Source of the DNA: Rostratula benghalensis
Lineage: Eukaryota; Chordata; Aves; Charadriiformes; Rostratulidae
DNA length: 64,000 nt
Assembly (NCBI GenBank): GCA_013399305.1
Contig: VXAI01000083.1
Location: forward strand, 1,636,778-1,700,777
Reading direction: 5' to 3'
Under the pieces are notes generated by a model. The model was not told the DNA's origin. It did no database searches and worked only from the letters and a program-made list of their open reading frames with translations. Made by a program: the position numbers and the translations under genes. Shown piece after piece: positions 39,901 through 52,339 of the stretch. Numbering within the stretch: position 1 is the stretch's first letter; each line of letters starts with the position of its first letter.

Positions 39901-41454
39901 TTTGAGATTTTCCGCAGACTACATCTAAAGTTTTGTTAATTTTTGGTAGATGCACTAAATTTTGGAACTGATTAAAACTTTTCTGTGGATGAATATAGTG
40001 CAGCTCTGACAGTGGGAATTCATCATTCCTCTGCTTTTCATTGGCTGCCATAAAATATGGTTACTGGCTGTTGATGCAAACCCGCATTCATTTGCTGTGC
40101 TAGGATGTCCATGTGTGCACTCACTTGTAAAAACAAAACTCATGTCAGTGGCTTAGGTGGTCTTTGTCCTTCTTGTTCAAAGGGGAAAACAAGCAGCAGC
40201 AAAAAAAGTCCTGTTTCCATACTGGTAACTTTTCAGCTTGGTTTGCTGTTGTCTTATGTGTTATACATAGGTATTGCACAATTACATATTAAATGTCATA
40301 TTAAATAATTCTTCCTGCTGACTTCAAGCCATTGTTACAATAAACACATCTGAAAATTGTTGGCCTATTCTCATCATGAGATTTTGAAAAGTTATTGCTC
40401 TGTTCGGTGAAGTATAAGAATACAGATCTTGTAAAGTATGCTGTGATTTCACAAAAATGCCACTAAAACACCATCCTTTTGTACAAGAATTAAACTCCTA
40501 ATTTTAAGTTCTAAATTCTGGACTCTCTTCTCCATTCTGATATTTTACTGCAAACATAGAAATAATACTTCAAGCAGATACGTGGAAGGAAAACGTATTG
40601 TTTTTCATGCCTTGCAGCGCAGAGAGTTTTATGTTTTCTGGCAGAGACTAGCAAATGTTTTTGGTGTGTTGCTATGCAAGAACACTTATTTTTATAGTAT
40701 TGCATTAAACATTTTAATATATAATTTAAATCCATGAGCCAGCTGAAATCAGCAACTTGGTATACTTTATGTAAAGTCTTTACCAAAGCTGTTTGAATTC
40801 CCATACATATTTGGGTGTGAGAACCACCCAAATGTAAATAACTCTTACAGAAGATGAAGTTTTCTGTGACTCTGTTGCCCCTGTCTGCACCAGTTCTTAC
40901 TTGGAGAACCAAGTTTTGAAAGTTCTAGCCAGTCTCAATCAAAATCGACAGAACAGTAAGTCCACAAGGATTTCCGCAGCTGCTGGGGTAGTTGGTAGGT
41001 TACTAGAGGGGTGTCCTAAACCAGTGATTTTCTGGGAGAAAATGTGCTCCATCTGTGAGGGAAGTATCAGCCACATGGCCAGTGACAGGTCAGTGCCTGT
41101 AGCCTCTGCAGCCATCTCAGATGTGGCTCTCCCTGACTCCCAGAGCTTGTGCCATCAGCCTCTATTGGTATGCAGATTGGCATGGGAGTCATGTGAAGAA
41201 GGGGATGTGGGAATGAAGAGGACAAAGACCATTGAAAATCAGGCCTTTTCAGTACCTCTGCTCACTAAACAATTTGTTATTCCTTACAATGCAATTTTAA
41301 AGCAGAATGTATAAATATCTGTGCATGATTACTGGTTTGCCAGTATTGCAGTGACTTATGCTTGTGGCGTGTCAGCACTGCCAACCTTAGAACTAGAGTA
41401 TGTAAGCAGTGGAAGACAGTTCATTGACTGAATCCAGCTAATGCAGTATTGCTT
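33933..41454. other. Intron 2 sequence without recognised genes
   Basis: AT-rich. Contains an imperfect AT-rich repeat at 38031-38085. The two largest frames, 133 aa on minus (40511-40912) and 137 aa on plus (40901-41314), have no recognisable motif. The first few hundred bases after 33933 are moderately CpG-containing. Confidence 0.6.
38031..38085 (+). repeat. AT-rich imperfect tandem repeat
   Basis: Imperfect copies of TTTATAAATTCATA-like units. Low-complexity DNA. Confidence 0.7.
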
Positions 41455-42158
41455 CATAGAATCACAGAATGGTTTGGGTAGGAAGGGACCTTAAAGATCA
41501 CCTGGTTCCAACCCCTCTGCCATGGGCAGGGACACCTCCCACTAGAGGAGCTTGCTCAAAGCCCCACCAAGCCTAGCCTGGCCCCATCCCTGGAGGTGTT
41601 CACCAACAGCTTCTCTGGGCAACCTTTTCCTGTTACACCCAGCACCACCCTCAAAGTAAAACATTTCGTCCTAATATTTGATCTACAATCTAACTTGCCC
41701 TCTCAGTTTCAGCTGTTACCCCATGTCTTTATATCTAATAAAGGCTCCCTTCCCTCCTTAATTTCCATGTGCCTCAGTGTAATACCAGGAGGATTTTCTC
41801 CATCATCGTGTGAGGCTGTAGCAGTAAGACTGTGATTGGCCTGTAGTTTCCTGGGTCTTCCTTTTTTCTGTTTTTAAAAATGGGGGTTATGTGTCCAGTC
41901 AGTGGGAACTTCATGGTGCTGCCACAGCTTTTCAGACAGGATGGACAGTGACTTAGCAATTTCATTTACCAGTTCCTTTGGGGCCTGCCAATGCATTTCA
42001 TGAGGTCCCATGGATTTGTGCAGCTTCAGGTTCCTTAGATGATTTTGAACCTGACCTTCTCCTACAATGGGCAGGTCTTCACTCTTCCAGTCCCTGCCTT
42101 CTCCTTCTGCAACTTGGGCAGTGTGACTAGAACACTAGCTGGTAAAGACCTAGGCAAA
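41455..42158 (-). mobile_element. Older CR1 LINE, 3' half (minus orientation, interrupted)
   Basis: On the + strand it opens with the reverse-complement CR1 terminus (TCATAGAATCACAGAATGG), the 3' UTR and the last part of ORF2 to about 41740. It then jumps to the N-terminal part of the RT. The minus-strand frame 41774-41965 contains HITPIFKNRKKEDPGNYRPI and MMEKILL, the first RT block of CR1 ORF2. The RT palm and thumb normally between these parts are missing, implying an internal deletion of the order of 1 kb. The element continues at 42605 beyond a nested insertion. Confidence 0.93.
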
Positions 42159-42604
42159 TGAGAGTGGAGAGAGTAAGCCTTATGAGGCAAGACTGAGGGA
42201 TCTGGGGGTTCAGCCTGGAGAAGAAGCAGCTGAAGGAAGACCCTATCATTCTCTACAAATACCTGAAAGGAGGTTGTAGAGAGGTGGGCATTGATCTCTT
42301 CTTCCAAGTCACAGGTGATAGGACACGAGGCAATGGCTTCAAGTTAAGCCAGGGGAGGTTCAGATTGGATATCAGGAAAAAATTTTACACAGAAAGTGTT
42401 ATTAAGCATTGGAATGGACTGCCCAGGGGAGTGGTTGAGGCACCATCCCTGGAAGTAAGACAGGTTAACATACTGCTTAGTGATGTGGTTTAGTGATGGG
42501 GTGTTGTGTTGGGTTTTTTTAATCAGAGTTAGGTTAATGGTTGGACTAGATGGATGGACTAGATCAAAGGTCCTTTACAACTTAGACAATTCTATGATTC
42601 TATG
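42159..42604 (+). mobile_element. Younger CR1 LINE 3' fragment nested in an older CR1
   Basis: A sense-oriented CR1, 5'-truncated, covering the C-terminal ORF2 region (a decayed frame with [19 protein letters not shown] and [16 protein letters not shown] in 42284-42493), the 3' UTR and terminal octamers TTCTATGATTCTATGA ending at about 42604. It sits between two parts of the minus-oriented CR1, at an A-rich site (CAAA on the left, AAAAAA on the right). It is therefore later than its host element. Confidence 0.94.
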
Positions 42605-43110
42605 AAAAAAGTCATTGAGTACCTCAGCCTCCTCCGTGTCCTGGGTTATCAGGTCTCGTTTCCTTTTGGAGAGGATTCACATTTTCTTGTGATTTTCTTG
42701 TTGCCCTTGACCTCCCCGGTCAGATTTAATTCTGTCAGGCCTCTGGCTTTCCTAACCTGGTCCATGGCTGCTTAGACACTTTCTCTGTATTCCTCTCGGG
42801 ATACCTGTCCTTGCTTCCACTCTCTGTAGGCTTCCTTTTGATGTTTGAAATTGTCCAGGAGCTCCTTGTTGGTCCGTGCAGGACTCCTGACTTACTCTTT
42901 GCTGGGATGCATTGCTCCTGTGCTTGGATGAGGTGATCTTTGAATATTAACCTTCTTTCCTGGACCCCTTTTCCCTCCACAGTTTTATCCCATGGTACTC
43001 CTCCAAGCAGTTCCCTGAAGTCCAGGGTAGTGAGCTCACTGAGCACTCTGCTTGCTGAAGATCTTGAACTCCACCATTTTAGGGTCAGGGCTGCCACCTG
43101 GCCTAGGTAA
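42605..43110 (-). mobile_element. Older CR1 LINE, 5' part (endonuclease/RT linker, minus orientation)
   Basis: Continuation of the older CR1 after the nested insertion. The minus-strand frame 42735-43130 has CR1 ORF2 endonuclease and linker blocks, such as LTTLDFRELLGGVPWDK and LIFKDHLIQAQEQCIPAK. Further frames toward 42605 match the linker before the RT. It is truncated near 43110 within the endonuclease domain. Stops and frameshifts show it is dead. Confidence 0.92.
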
Positions 43111-46100
43111 TTACATTCAGACCTTGGCAATTACATTAAATAGTAGGAGGAAGGTAGATAATATTCAAGGTGTGCAGGACTCTCTTTTTGGAACAAGGAG
43201 GAAGAATGATACAGACTACTGCAGGAAGAGATTTGCTTTTCCCCATTAAATGAAAACAGTATTCTACTAACATAAAACTTAAATTTCTTTAAAATACCAA
43301 GGTGCTCAGTGATGTACAGAAGTTTCCTTGGTTTGTTCACGTGTTCGATGTCTTAAACGCTGAAGAAATTCCCTGTAATGGTCCACATAAAATGCATTGG
43401 TAATTCTTAGTCTTTTGACAAAAAATAATTGCACTACTGCTTATACAGCATTTTAAATAATTAGGTACAGTCAATATTATGAACATTTAAAATTACTTTG
43501 TATTTTTTTCTAATACTGCAGAGTTTTTGTACTCAAAATTATTACATTTCATTTATTGCTTCTGTGTTTCATTTGCAAAGTCTCCTTTCCCTTGCAGAAA
43601 GCAATATTTCAATTTTTCTTTATGATCCTGATTTGAAATCTGTACTGAATGATGCAGTTAATGATCTACTGGACCAGTAGCAAGTGCTATACCATAGGGA
43701 TTCTCCATACAAAGGAAATACAGGGAGTATGTCAGTGTCAGTTAAGCATGATGACATTTTCCCTATGATAGAAAAAAACCTGAAAAATTGCTTTTCTCAT
43801 TTGCAAAGAGCAATTTCTTTCATAGATTCTCACTAAGTTATTTTTCATTACCACTCTGTGTTACAATATTAATTGCTGTAGGCTGCCTGAATTCCTGACT
43901 AATTATCTGTGATCAGTTATTGTTATAGAGAAATTCATGCAAATATATATATGTATGCACAAGCATATGCATATAAAATTGTTGACTGTGAATTTCTTGA
44001 GCAGTCTTCAGCATATTCATGGTAAAAATAGGTAAATTAACATTTTTCATATTCTTGTTAATGCCATTCAAAAGAATCTTGTTATTAATTTAATTTTGCA
44101 TGCTTCTTTCTGGATTGTTAGGAATCTTTCCTGAATTGATATAATTTTTACATGGAACCACCAATTCTGCAGGAACCTAAACTAAATATCTGACCTAAGT
44201 GAAATGGTCAGTGTTGACATATTTCACAAAGGCAAATGTACCGTTTATTCTCTGAACTTTGAATCAATCACTACTGCTTAAAATTCTAATTTTGTCTTAT
44301 GTATTGAATTTCTTATCCTCTGTAATCTTGCATTTCTGTCTTATATTTCATTTTAAAAGCTACCTTGAAAAATTGAAAAAATTAGACTCCGTATGATTGG
44401 ATGGTGGGTTCTTACACAAAACTAATTATTACTAAATAAATAGCAAAGGTTAATTGGTCACAAGGTTTTAATAACAAATAAGAAAGGTTTTTGTTTGCTG
44501 GAGAGTGTGCTACACGCGTGTGCCTTCATTAAGTTTTGCTGGGAGAGATAACTGCACGTGAATAAAGATCGGAGACCGCTGGAAGCGTATCGTGTAGGCT
44601 TGAGACATTCTGTCTGTGAAATAAAGCCAGTGAAGTTCCCTGCACTGACAACAGGAAATTTAAAGAAGAAATTGGCTGTAATTCAGATATTGCTGAGAGA
44701 CATGAGATATCGATGTGCAGGATGGTGCCCACTGGGAAACAACAGTTGCAGGCATGGTAACCACTAATACAGGCAATATTTGGAAATAATTTTTAAAAGT
44801 TAGCAGATCACAGTCTATTAGGTTTTTGGAGGTATTATCAACCTGGTCATCCTTTAGTCTTGTTTATTTATCACAGTGTCCCCAGTCAGCATATTCTGCA
44901 TAGCTTGTTTTCATACACATATGGAAGAGGTCAAGCCATCACAGATGTCTGGCTTACATATGGTTCTTTAATTGAAGCCATATGCAGATCAGTCCTTGTT
45001 TAATACTGAAGTAAAGTAATTGGAAACAATTTATCTTGTGATGTGAAAAAAAAAGGCACAAAATAGACTAACTTCCTTCATCCTCTTGGGTCTTGTTTTT
45101 GTCTGTATTGGAAAAGAAACACTGCTACAGCTTTATTTTCCTAGTGTTTTTGGTTTTTTTCTGAGAGTTGACGCTGAAGCAATTAAACATGCAGAGATGT
45201 CAGTTTGACAGGGGACAGATGATGTATGGGTGGTGCAGTACTGTCACCATTTTATGTTAGTATGTTTATGAGAAATGTTCATTATCTCATGCTGCTGTAA
45301 TATTAAGGTTTTGCTTGGAAGTTATGAAAAAACATTAAATGCATTCTGAAATTGAGCTGCTTTTTTTTTTTTTTTTTAAATGCAAATTCACTTCCTGGGA
45401 GCTCAGAGCCAAACCCTTTGTGAAGACAGAGTTGCTCAGCAAATGTGAATTGGAAGTACAGTGGGAGAGCAGTTACAAGCAGCTCAGAGGGCTGCTGCTG
45501 GATTTCAAAGGAAAACTAGTAAAAGCCTTCTCTTTCAGATAAACTGAAGTACTGTTTTAAGCATAGTTTAGGATCGGTCTCTCCAGGTTCTGGAACTGAT
45601 GGTTCATTGCCTCCACAGAAACAAGTCTATTGACGGTTCAGATGTGCAAGAGACCGTGCTCCACTTTACAACTGAAATGAGACATGAGTTCTCCTTTTAA
45701 AGGGAATTCCTTCTATTAAAGGTTTCTTTTCTTCAAGTTTTCATGAGAATGGGCATTAAATAGGCAAATAGCTCTTTCAATTTCTTAGATGATTCCAAGA
45801 AAATATGAGAATATATAAACCAGCTGATCTCCAATATGTCTTTACTCCTATCTGTTTGTAATGTTGGGTGATTTCAATATAGGAAATATCTATTCTCTCT
45901 AGATCATATATTTTGATCTTCAAAATACAAAAATTCATTTTGACTGCATGTTGTTTGCTAAGACCTTAAAACGTCATTATTTCCTACTCCCGTTGTGTAA
46001 CCCATGCTACACACCTCCATTCTATGTTACATTCTTAAATAGTTATCAATGTAACAGAAATACATATATATATGATATATTGCAAGCTATAGGCATTTAG

Positions 46101-48353
46101 ACTACTTAAAAACAAATATTTCAGTACTTGCTAATGAATAAAACTGTGAAGAATATAAGGTTTTAGATGTTAAAAAAAATAGACAAAATCTCTTCAAGGG
46201 GGAGAGGAAATAAAAGGAAGAAAAGACAAATTCTTGGGTATTCAATTTATTTAATGTTTCAGGACTTTTTTCAATGCCTGTGCTGGATATAATGAATTTT
46301 ATTTTATCATACCTTTTTGTGGTTTAGATAGTTGTACTATAGTGATATATTCTTACTCTCTCCCCATAGATATGTTTACGTACATGAACAGAAACATTAA
46401 GATGTTCCAGTTTATTCAAGCTTACCCAATTAGGGAGACTATTTGGATGTTAGACAATTTAAATCACGTTGACTTCATTAGGATTAAGCAGACCACGAAA
46501 GCTTTATGCAGTTTGTTCAGAGATCTGTAGCAAGAGCTACAATATAAAAGCTACTTATGAAATGTTTAGGCAGGAGATAAGAACACTGGTTAATTCTTGA
46601 TCATCCTAACCATTTCACAGCAGAAACTGGTGCACTGTGCAGTTTTGGCCTGGCACGGAGTGCATTAAGTCTTGTCATTGTCAGTGACCCTTCTGAGACC
46701 CACGAACAACAAACCTGCATACTATGGCCGCAATCTTCTCTTGATCATCTCTTATCCATAGTCCTTTCAAGCTCCAGTCTAGCCATGAATTTTTCATGTT
46801 TTCAGAGGAGATACCTGCAGGAATATAATTTCCTCTTCTGCTTTTCTCTAACTCGGTTCCTCTTACCAGGTGTGCACTTGTTTGACTCTCTTAACACTTA
46901 AACAGAATTTTAACAATTTATTTAAATACCATATTCTGAAAAAAAAAATATCTGTTCCTGTAGCTGGTCTTATGGTCTTTTCAAGTCCAATTTTTAAAGG
47001 AAGGAATATCGTGTTCTAATTCTTGTGTGAAATCAGAAACACGTGGCTTTTTTCAATAAAATTACTTTTCAGGGCACCTTAATTATGCTTGATTACATTT
47101 ATACATATCACTTACAGTGGAAACGCTACAGCTTTTTCTGGAAGTTAAAAATATAATGGAAAGCTTAAAAATAAGGTTAAAATATTTAATCTTAGCTCTA
47201 TCTACTTAATATATCTATTTACAAGATAATAGGGAGGTGTACTAAGTGCTTAGAAGCACTGGGACAAGTTCCAAATTATAGACTCAGGAGACAAGAAAGA
47301 ATTGTGACACAATTTGCTCTGAAAGGTAGGATAATTATAATGGAAGGGAGCACAAGGGAGAATTGAAGTGTTTCAGATAATATACTCTAATTTTTATTAT
47401 CATGTTGCATATTTGCATATTATTACCATACTTATTAATAAATTCAATACTTTTATTTTTATTAAATATCATTGTGTTCTGTGCACATAAACTAGGTTAT
47501 AATACTATACTGCAGTTTAACTGTCATAATAAACCGATGGGCAAAGGTTATTAAGCATAGTGAGAATTGTTTTCATTAAATAGTGTTGCTGATTTACTGA
47601 TTTAGAATAAAAAGAGCTTCGAGAGAAAAAGCTGAAACAAATTTGGTCAATGTTTTGTTTGAACTGCAGTCCCCAGCCATTAAGTTGGGATGTATTTTCT
47701 TAATACATTTATAGTTTCTAAAACAACAGGCGCTAGGATTTTATGTATTTTTAAAATATATTAATTATTGAAGATTTTACTTTAAGTAGCACATATCCAG
47801 ATGTGCCATCTGTTTTTCCCTTTCCCTAATGCAGAGCAAAGCAAATTTATTTAGCCAGCCTTGCTTCTTTCGGAAATCGATCCTGATGAATATCAAAATA
47901 GCTGTAATTTTGTGTGTTCATGTACTCTAGTGCACCGTACGGTATCTCCTTGCTATAGATTAACCAGGATGGCCATTATAATAGTAATTCCACTGACGTT
48001 TACTAGTGACATGTAAGTTAAACTGTGCAGAAGTGAGGGTTTGTGATAAGAAATTCTGATAATTAGGTCACATCGGGTTGAATTGCCTCTTACTCAGATG
48101 CCTCAGTTCTCTGCTCACGGAGTATGTGATTATGATCATTACCCAATTAAACACTACTGTGCGGTGACAAGTCTGACACTTTACAAACTACATCTGACAC
48201 AGAGTTTCCTTAATAAAACTTACAGTTTCCTTGATTTATATTGTGTAACTTGTCATTAAGTGAACTCGTACACCGATTCCTATGGTCACTAATGGACCTT
48301 GCTAGATTTAGATGGAGGACATTTTTAGGCATCATGTAAGATTGCTCTTATGT
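43111..48353. other. Intron 2 sequence without recognised features
   Basis: AT-rich, with a T17 run (45361-45377), ATATAT runs near 43945 and 46065, and TAAT-rich sequence at 47960-48300. Frames are short and unrecognised. Confidence 0.6.
45361..45377 (+). repeat. T17 homopolymer
   Basis: Seventeen T residues in a row. Confidence 0.9.
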
Positions 48354-49391
48354 TAAGATTGGAGAGAGTTGGTTTTGATGGACAGAATATTAGATGGTTA
48401 AGGAACTGGATGGGTGGCCACATCCAAAGTTACAGTCACTGGCTCAATGTCCAAATGGAAACCATTAATGTGGTGTACTTCAAGGGTCTGTACTGGACCA
48501 GTACTATTTAATGATGGTACAGATAATGAGACTGAGCACACTCTCAGCAAGTTTGCAGATGACACCAACCTGAATGTTGCAGCTGATGGTAAAGAAAAGG
48601 GATGCCATCCAGACAGGGCTTGACAGGCTGAAGAAGTGGGCCCATGTGAACCTCACAAAGTTTAAGTAGGTCAAGTGCAGAGTCCTGCACATGGGTCAGG
48701 GCAATCACCAGTATCAGTACGGACTGGGTGATAAATTGACTGAAAGCAGCCCCATGGAGAAGGACCTGGGGATACTGGCAGATAAAAAAATTTGGCATGC
48801 GATAGTAATGTGCACTTACAGCCAAGATACCCACTCATGTCCAGGATGCATCAAAAGCAGTGTGTCCAGCAGGTAGGGCGAGGTGATTCTCCCGCTCTGC
48901 TCTTCTGAGGCACCTCTGGAGTACTGTGCCCATCTCTGGGGCCCCCAGTACGAGAATGACATAGGTCCAGAGAAGGGCCATGACAATGAGCAGAGGGCTG
49001 CAATCCCTCTCCTATGAGGCAGGTGAGGTTGCTTAGTCTGGAAAACAAAAAGCTCTGGCAGACTTTATTGCAGCCTTTCACTGCTGAAAGAGGGCTTATA
49101 AGAAAGATGGGAAAAGATCTTTTACCAGTGCTTGTAGTGACTGGACAGGGGTAATCGTTTCAAACTGAAAGAGGGGTAGGATTAGATGGGACATAAGGAG
49201 GAAATTCTTTACTCTGAGGGTGGTGTGACACTGGAAGAGGTTGCCCAGGGAAGCTGTGGAAATGCTCAAGGCCAGGCTGGATGGGTCTTTGAGCAGCCTG
49301 GGCTACTGGGAGATGTCCCTGCTCATGGCAGGCAGGGTTGGAACTAGATGATCTTGAAGGTCCATTCCAACTCAAACCATTTTATGATTCT
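48354..49391 (+). mobile_element. Degenerate CR1 LINE (RT palm to 3' end)
   Basis: A sense CR1 fragment of about 1 kb. The frame 48414-48623 shows GSMSKWKP, TGPVLFN and LSKFADD (the catalytic FADD at residues 47-50 of that frame). Later frames contain GLGDKLTESSPMEKDLGILAD and CPGCIKSSVSSR, and the 3' UTR phrase GGTTGGAACTAGATGATCTT precedes a degenerate TTATGATTC terminus. Several indels break ORF2, including a deletion between the VPQGS-like block and the FADD block. A non-autonomous, old copy. Confidence 0.93.
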
Positions 49392-50342
49392 AAGCAAGTT
49401 CTCAGCTCTGAGCCTTCAGACACTGGTAATCAGCAAACAGTCACAGGTAACTAAGCACTGTGTTTTTCCCAGGACTGGTTATATAATGTATTTAGAACAG
49501 TGATAGTCCAATTAAAAAAAAAAAAAAGGTCCCCCCTGTATGACGTGAGCACTTGCAACGCCAAAGGTGTAACTGCTAGCAGGCTGCAAGTCACATATCT
49601 GCATGGCACTCCAGCAGAACATTAACACTACCAAAGATAATAACACTAATCACAAGGTATAATTTAGTCTTTCCTTCAGCTCAATTTATGTCACCTCTGT
49701 TCACTTAGAGCACCAACCTAGATCTTCTAGCACTTTATCTCAAACTGGTAATAAGTACTTAAAGTGGGTCATATTCTGTGGAACCAGGGTTTAAGAAATA
49801 CTTTTCCTTTACCATTTTAAATGTAATAGTAAAACTTGTTGCTTAAGATAATTTTGAAAGAAGGACCTGTGCAATTTACATACAAAGCTTATTTTACCTC
49901 CTTCAAATTGTTACTCGTATAAAAGATATTTAGTTTGTAAATTCTTTTTAAAGGAAGACAATGACCCGCCATATTGAAATGCAATGCCTCGCATACTTTG
50001 ACTTTATACTGTTTTAATAACTTCAGTTTTATGTTGTGTCATAAAAATGCCACCACAAAATTTTAACATATCCATCTGATGAAATCAAAGAAATGTTTAT
50101 AGGGACCGTTATTTTAGGATTAAGTTTCTACTGTGGTTTTGTTAGCCTCTTAACCTGTAAAAACATACCTCTAAAAAGGAATTTTTAAGAAGTGTGATTT
50201 GTTCACTTTCATTCTACTTAAGTGTCAGAATTACTTATGCTAAAATCATAGTGTATGATTATTTGAATTTTGCTTTTATTAAACAGGCTGTGTTTTGCCT
50301 GGTTTTATTCATTAAGTGCTAAATGACTATATGCTATCACAT
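49392..50342. other. Intron 2 sequence without recognised features
   Basis: AT-rich, with an A14 run at 49514-49527 followed by a C-rich hexamer. Nothing else recognised. Confidence 0.6.
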
Positions 50343-51125
50343 TTTTATTGAGGCTCCAGCCTTTGCAGGAGCAGCACACACAGCACTGCAGACAGCAGGG
50401 AGTTGAGGGATCCCATCTGGCGTGCCACGTATTCCCAAAGGAGATTCCAAAAGCCCAGAGCTGCTTCAGGGAATTCTCTTTCCTAGTAATCTCAAGAGCC
50501 CCATGCTGCAACTGTGCCCCAGGGAGACAGGTGGGGAGAGGTCTCCTGCTGTCGCACGAGAGCCTGTAAGTGCACATCTCTGGGGAACAGGAGGGCTGGA
50601 GGGGCCAGCAGGCTGCCTGGAAGGCAACAGACCTGTTTTCCCAGCAGAGAAGGGGCAGAGCATCTCCACAGAGCTGCATCAGATGTTGCAAATCCACAAA
50701 AACTTCAGCTAAATACATGTGTAATCTGAGAATGGGTCAAAACCCAGGCTGTAGTGGGGAAGATGGGCCTGAAGATTGAGTTTTTGAATTAATTTCCTAT
50801 CCTGCTCACTATACAATGGTGCTGAGGCTGGGGGAGAGGGCCTGGCTGCCTCTTTTTGTGGCATTTCACGAATATGTCAGCTTAAAGCAACTGGGAACCT
50901 GAGCTCTAAGGAGCAGAGCGTGCGATGAGTCTGGACATGCTGCTCTGAGGGGGTGTGGGGAGGGGGAGCCGGGGGGCAGCCTGCGATGCTAAGCAGGTTG
51001 ATGTTCAGGGGTAGGCTGGCACTCACAGGGCAAAGGCACATCTTCTGCTGGCGTTTGTTAATGGTCCCAGCTGGTGCCTGAAACTGAGACCTGCAGCTAT
51101 GGATACTGCAGCTGGGCCAGACTGA
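50343..51125. other. GC-rich block with overlapping open frames
   Basis: Composition is clearly more GC-rich than the surrounding intron, and open frames of 67-137 codons occur in most frames on both strands (50305-50718 minus, 50422-50712 plus and others). None shows a known domain. Simultaneous openness in several frames points to composition, not to coding. It could be an old LTR, a retroposed fragment or a regulatory CpG/GC patch. Confidence 0.35.
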
Positions 51126-52323
51126 TAAACTGTGGGAATTCTGTAAGTTTATGCATGAAACATAAAAACGGGAGTATAGCACAATAGTTAGATAGTGTTG
51201 TTTAAATGCCATAACATGGTGAATTTTCATGAGAGGTGTTTGAATTTCCATCAGGGTTGTTTTCTTTAATTTTCTCAGTCAGCTCTACTGATCTGCACTT
51301 TTATTTCTCCGAACTTTACCGTTCAGTGATAATTGTAACATTCTCAAAATATCATCTACAAAAAAACCTGTGTATACATCCACGTGTTTATACATGTTTG
51401 TAGATATATTTATACGTGTATTACACCAAGTACTAACATGAAGGAAAACATCAAGAAAAACTACTATAATTAAAAATAAAACAGTTTTTAAAGTAACTTA
51501 AAATCATTACTTTATGTGGTACAAATTATTTATCTAAAATTATTTCCTGTGTTAAATGTCAACGTGCATACAGTTTTTTACCTCTGTGTGTCATTACAGT
51601 AAAAAAAATTCATTATGTTAGTACCCTTAAGTGTATGATACTGGGTTGCTTTTTTCCACAAAATAAATAAACTCTTCTTATATTGCAGGGATTTCTTGCT
51701 CTTCTTTTTCTTTACAAAAAATTTATTAGAATTTATCGTTTTCTTTCAATTGTTATTTTTATCTTAATCTTTGTTACAATAATTTGGCCTGTTTTATCTT
51801 AATAGCTAAAATTTTCAGATAGTTTTATTAGCACAAAATACTAATTTGTGATGTTATTCATGTAATAATAGATATGAAAACACCCTAAGCCACAGCTGAA
51901 GATTTTTTTCATTCCACATCTTGGAATATGTAAAAAGCACAGATGTTATTGTAAGACAGATAAAAAATGTCCTGAATCTTCCCACTGTCTTTTAAAAATG
52001 GGACTTCACACCAGAACGTATCTACAAAAGAAGCAGACCTTTTATGTGGAATAGCGATACAGACTGTCACAGTGTATTTAGCTATTTCTCCATTTTGGAT
52101 TTACGGCATAAAAAGGAAGAAATACCTGTTTGAATGCAGATTTCCAATTTCCAGTATGCATTTTTAACTATATGGGATACTCAGCAGCTTATGTCTTACA
52201 TCACATCTTCTGCTCTGCACTAGCAAGAACAGTCTATTTCAGATTGTTCAAAAAAACCCCTGGTATTCTCTCCTGTCTTCTGAATTCTAGCGCGTCAGAC
52301 AACAGCCACCTGTTTTCTGTCCT

Positions 52324-52339
52324 AAAAAAAAAAAAAAAA
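52324..52339 (+). repeat. A16 homopolymer
   Basis: Sixteen A residues. Probably an old low-complexity tract. Confidence 0.9.

Noticed and set aside
40511..41314. Two head-to-head open frames of 133 aa (minus) and 137 aa (plus) overlapping by 12 bp
   Set aside because: No domain, no splice signals, no CpG island and no codon signature. Frames of this length occur by chance in 64 kb.
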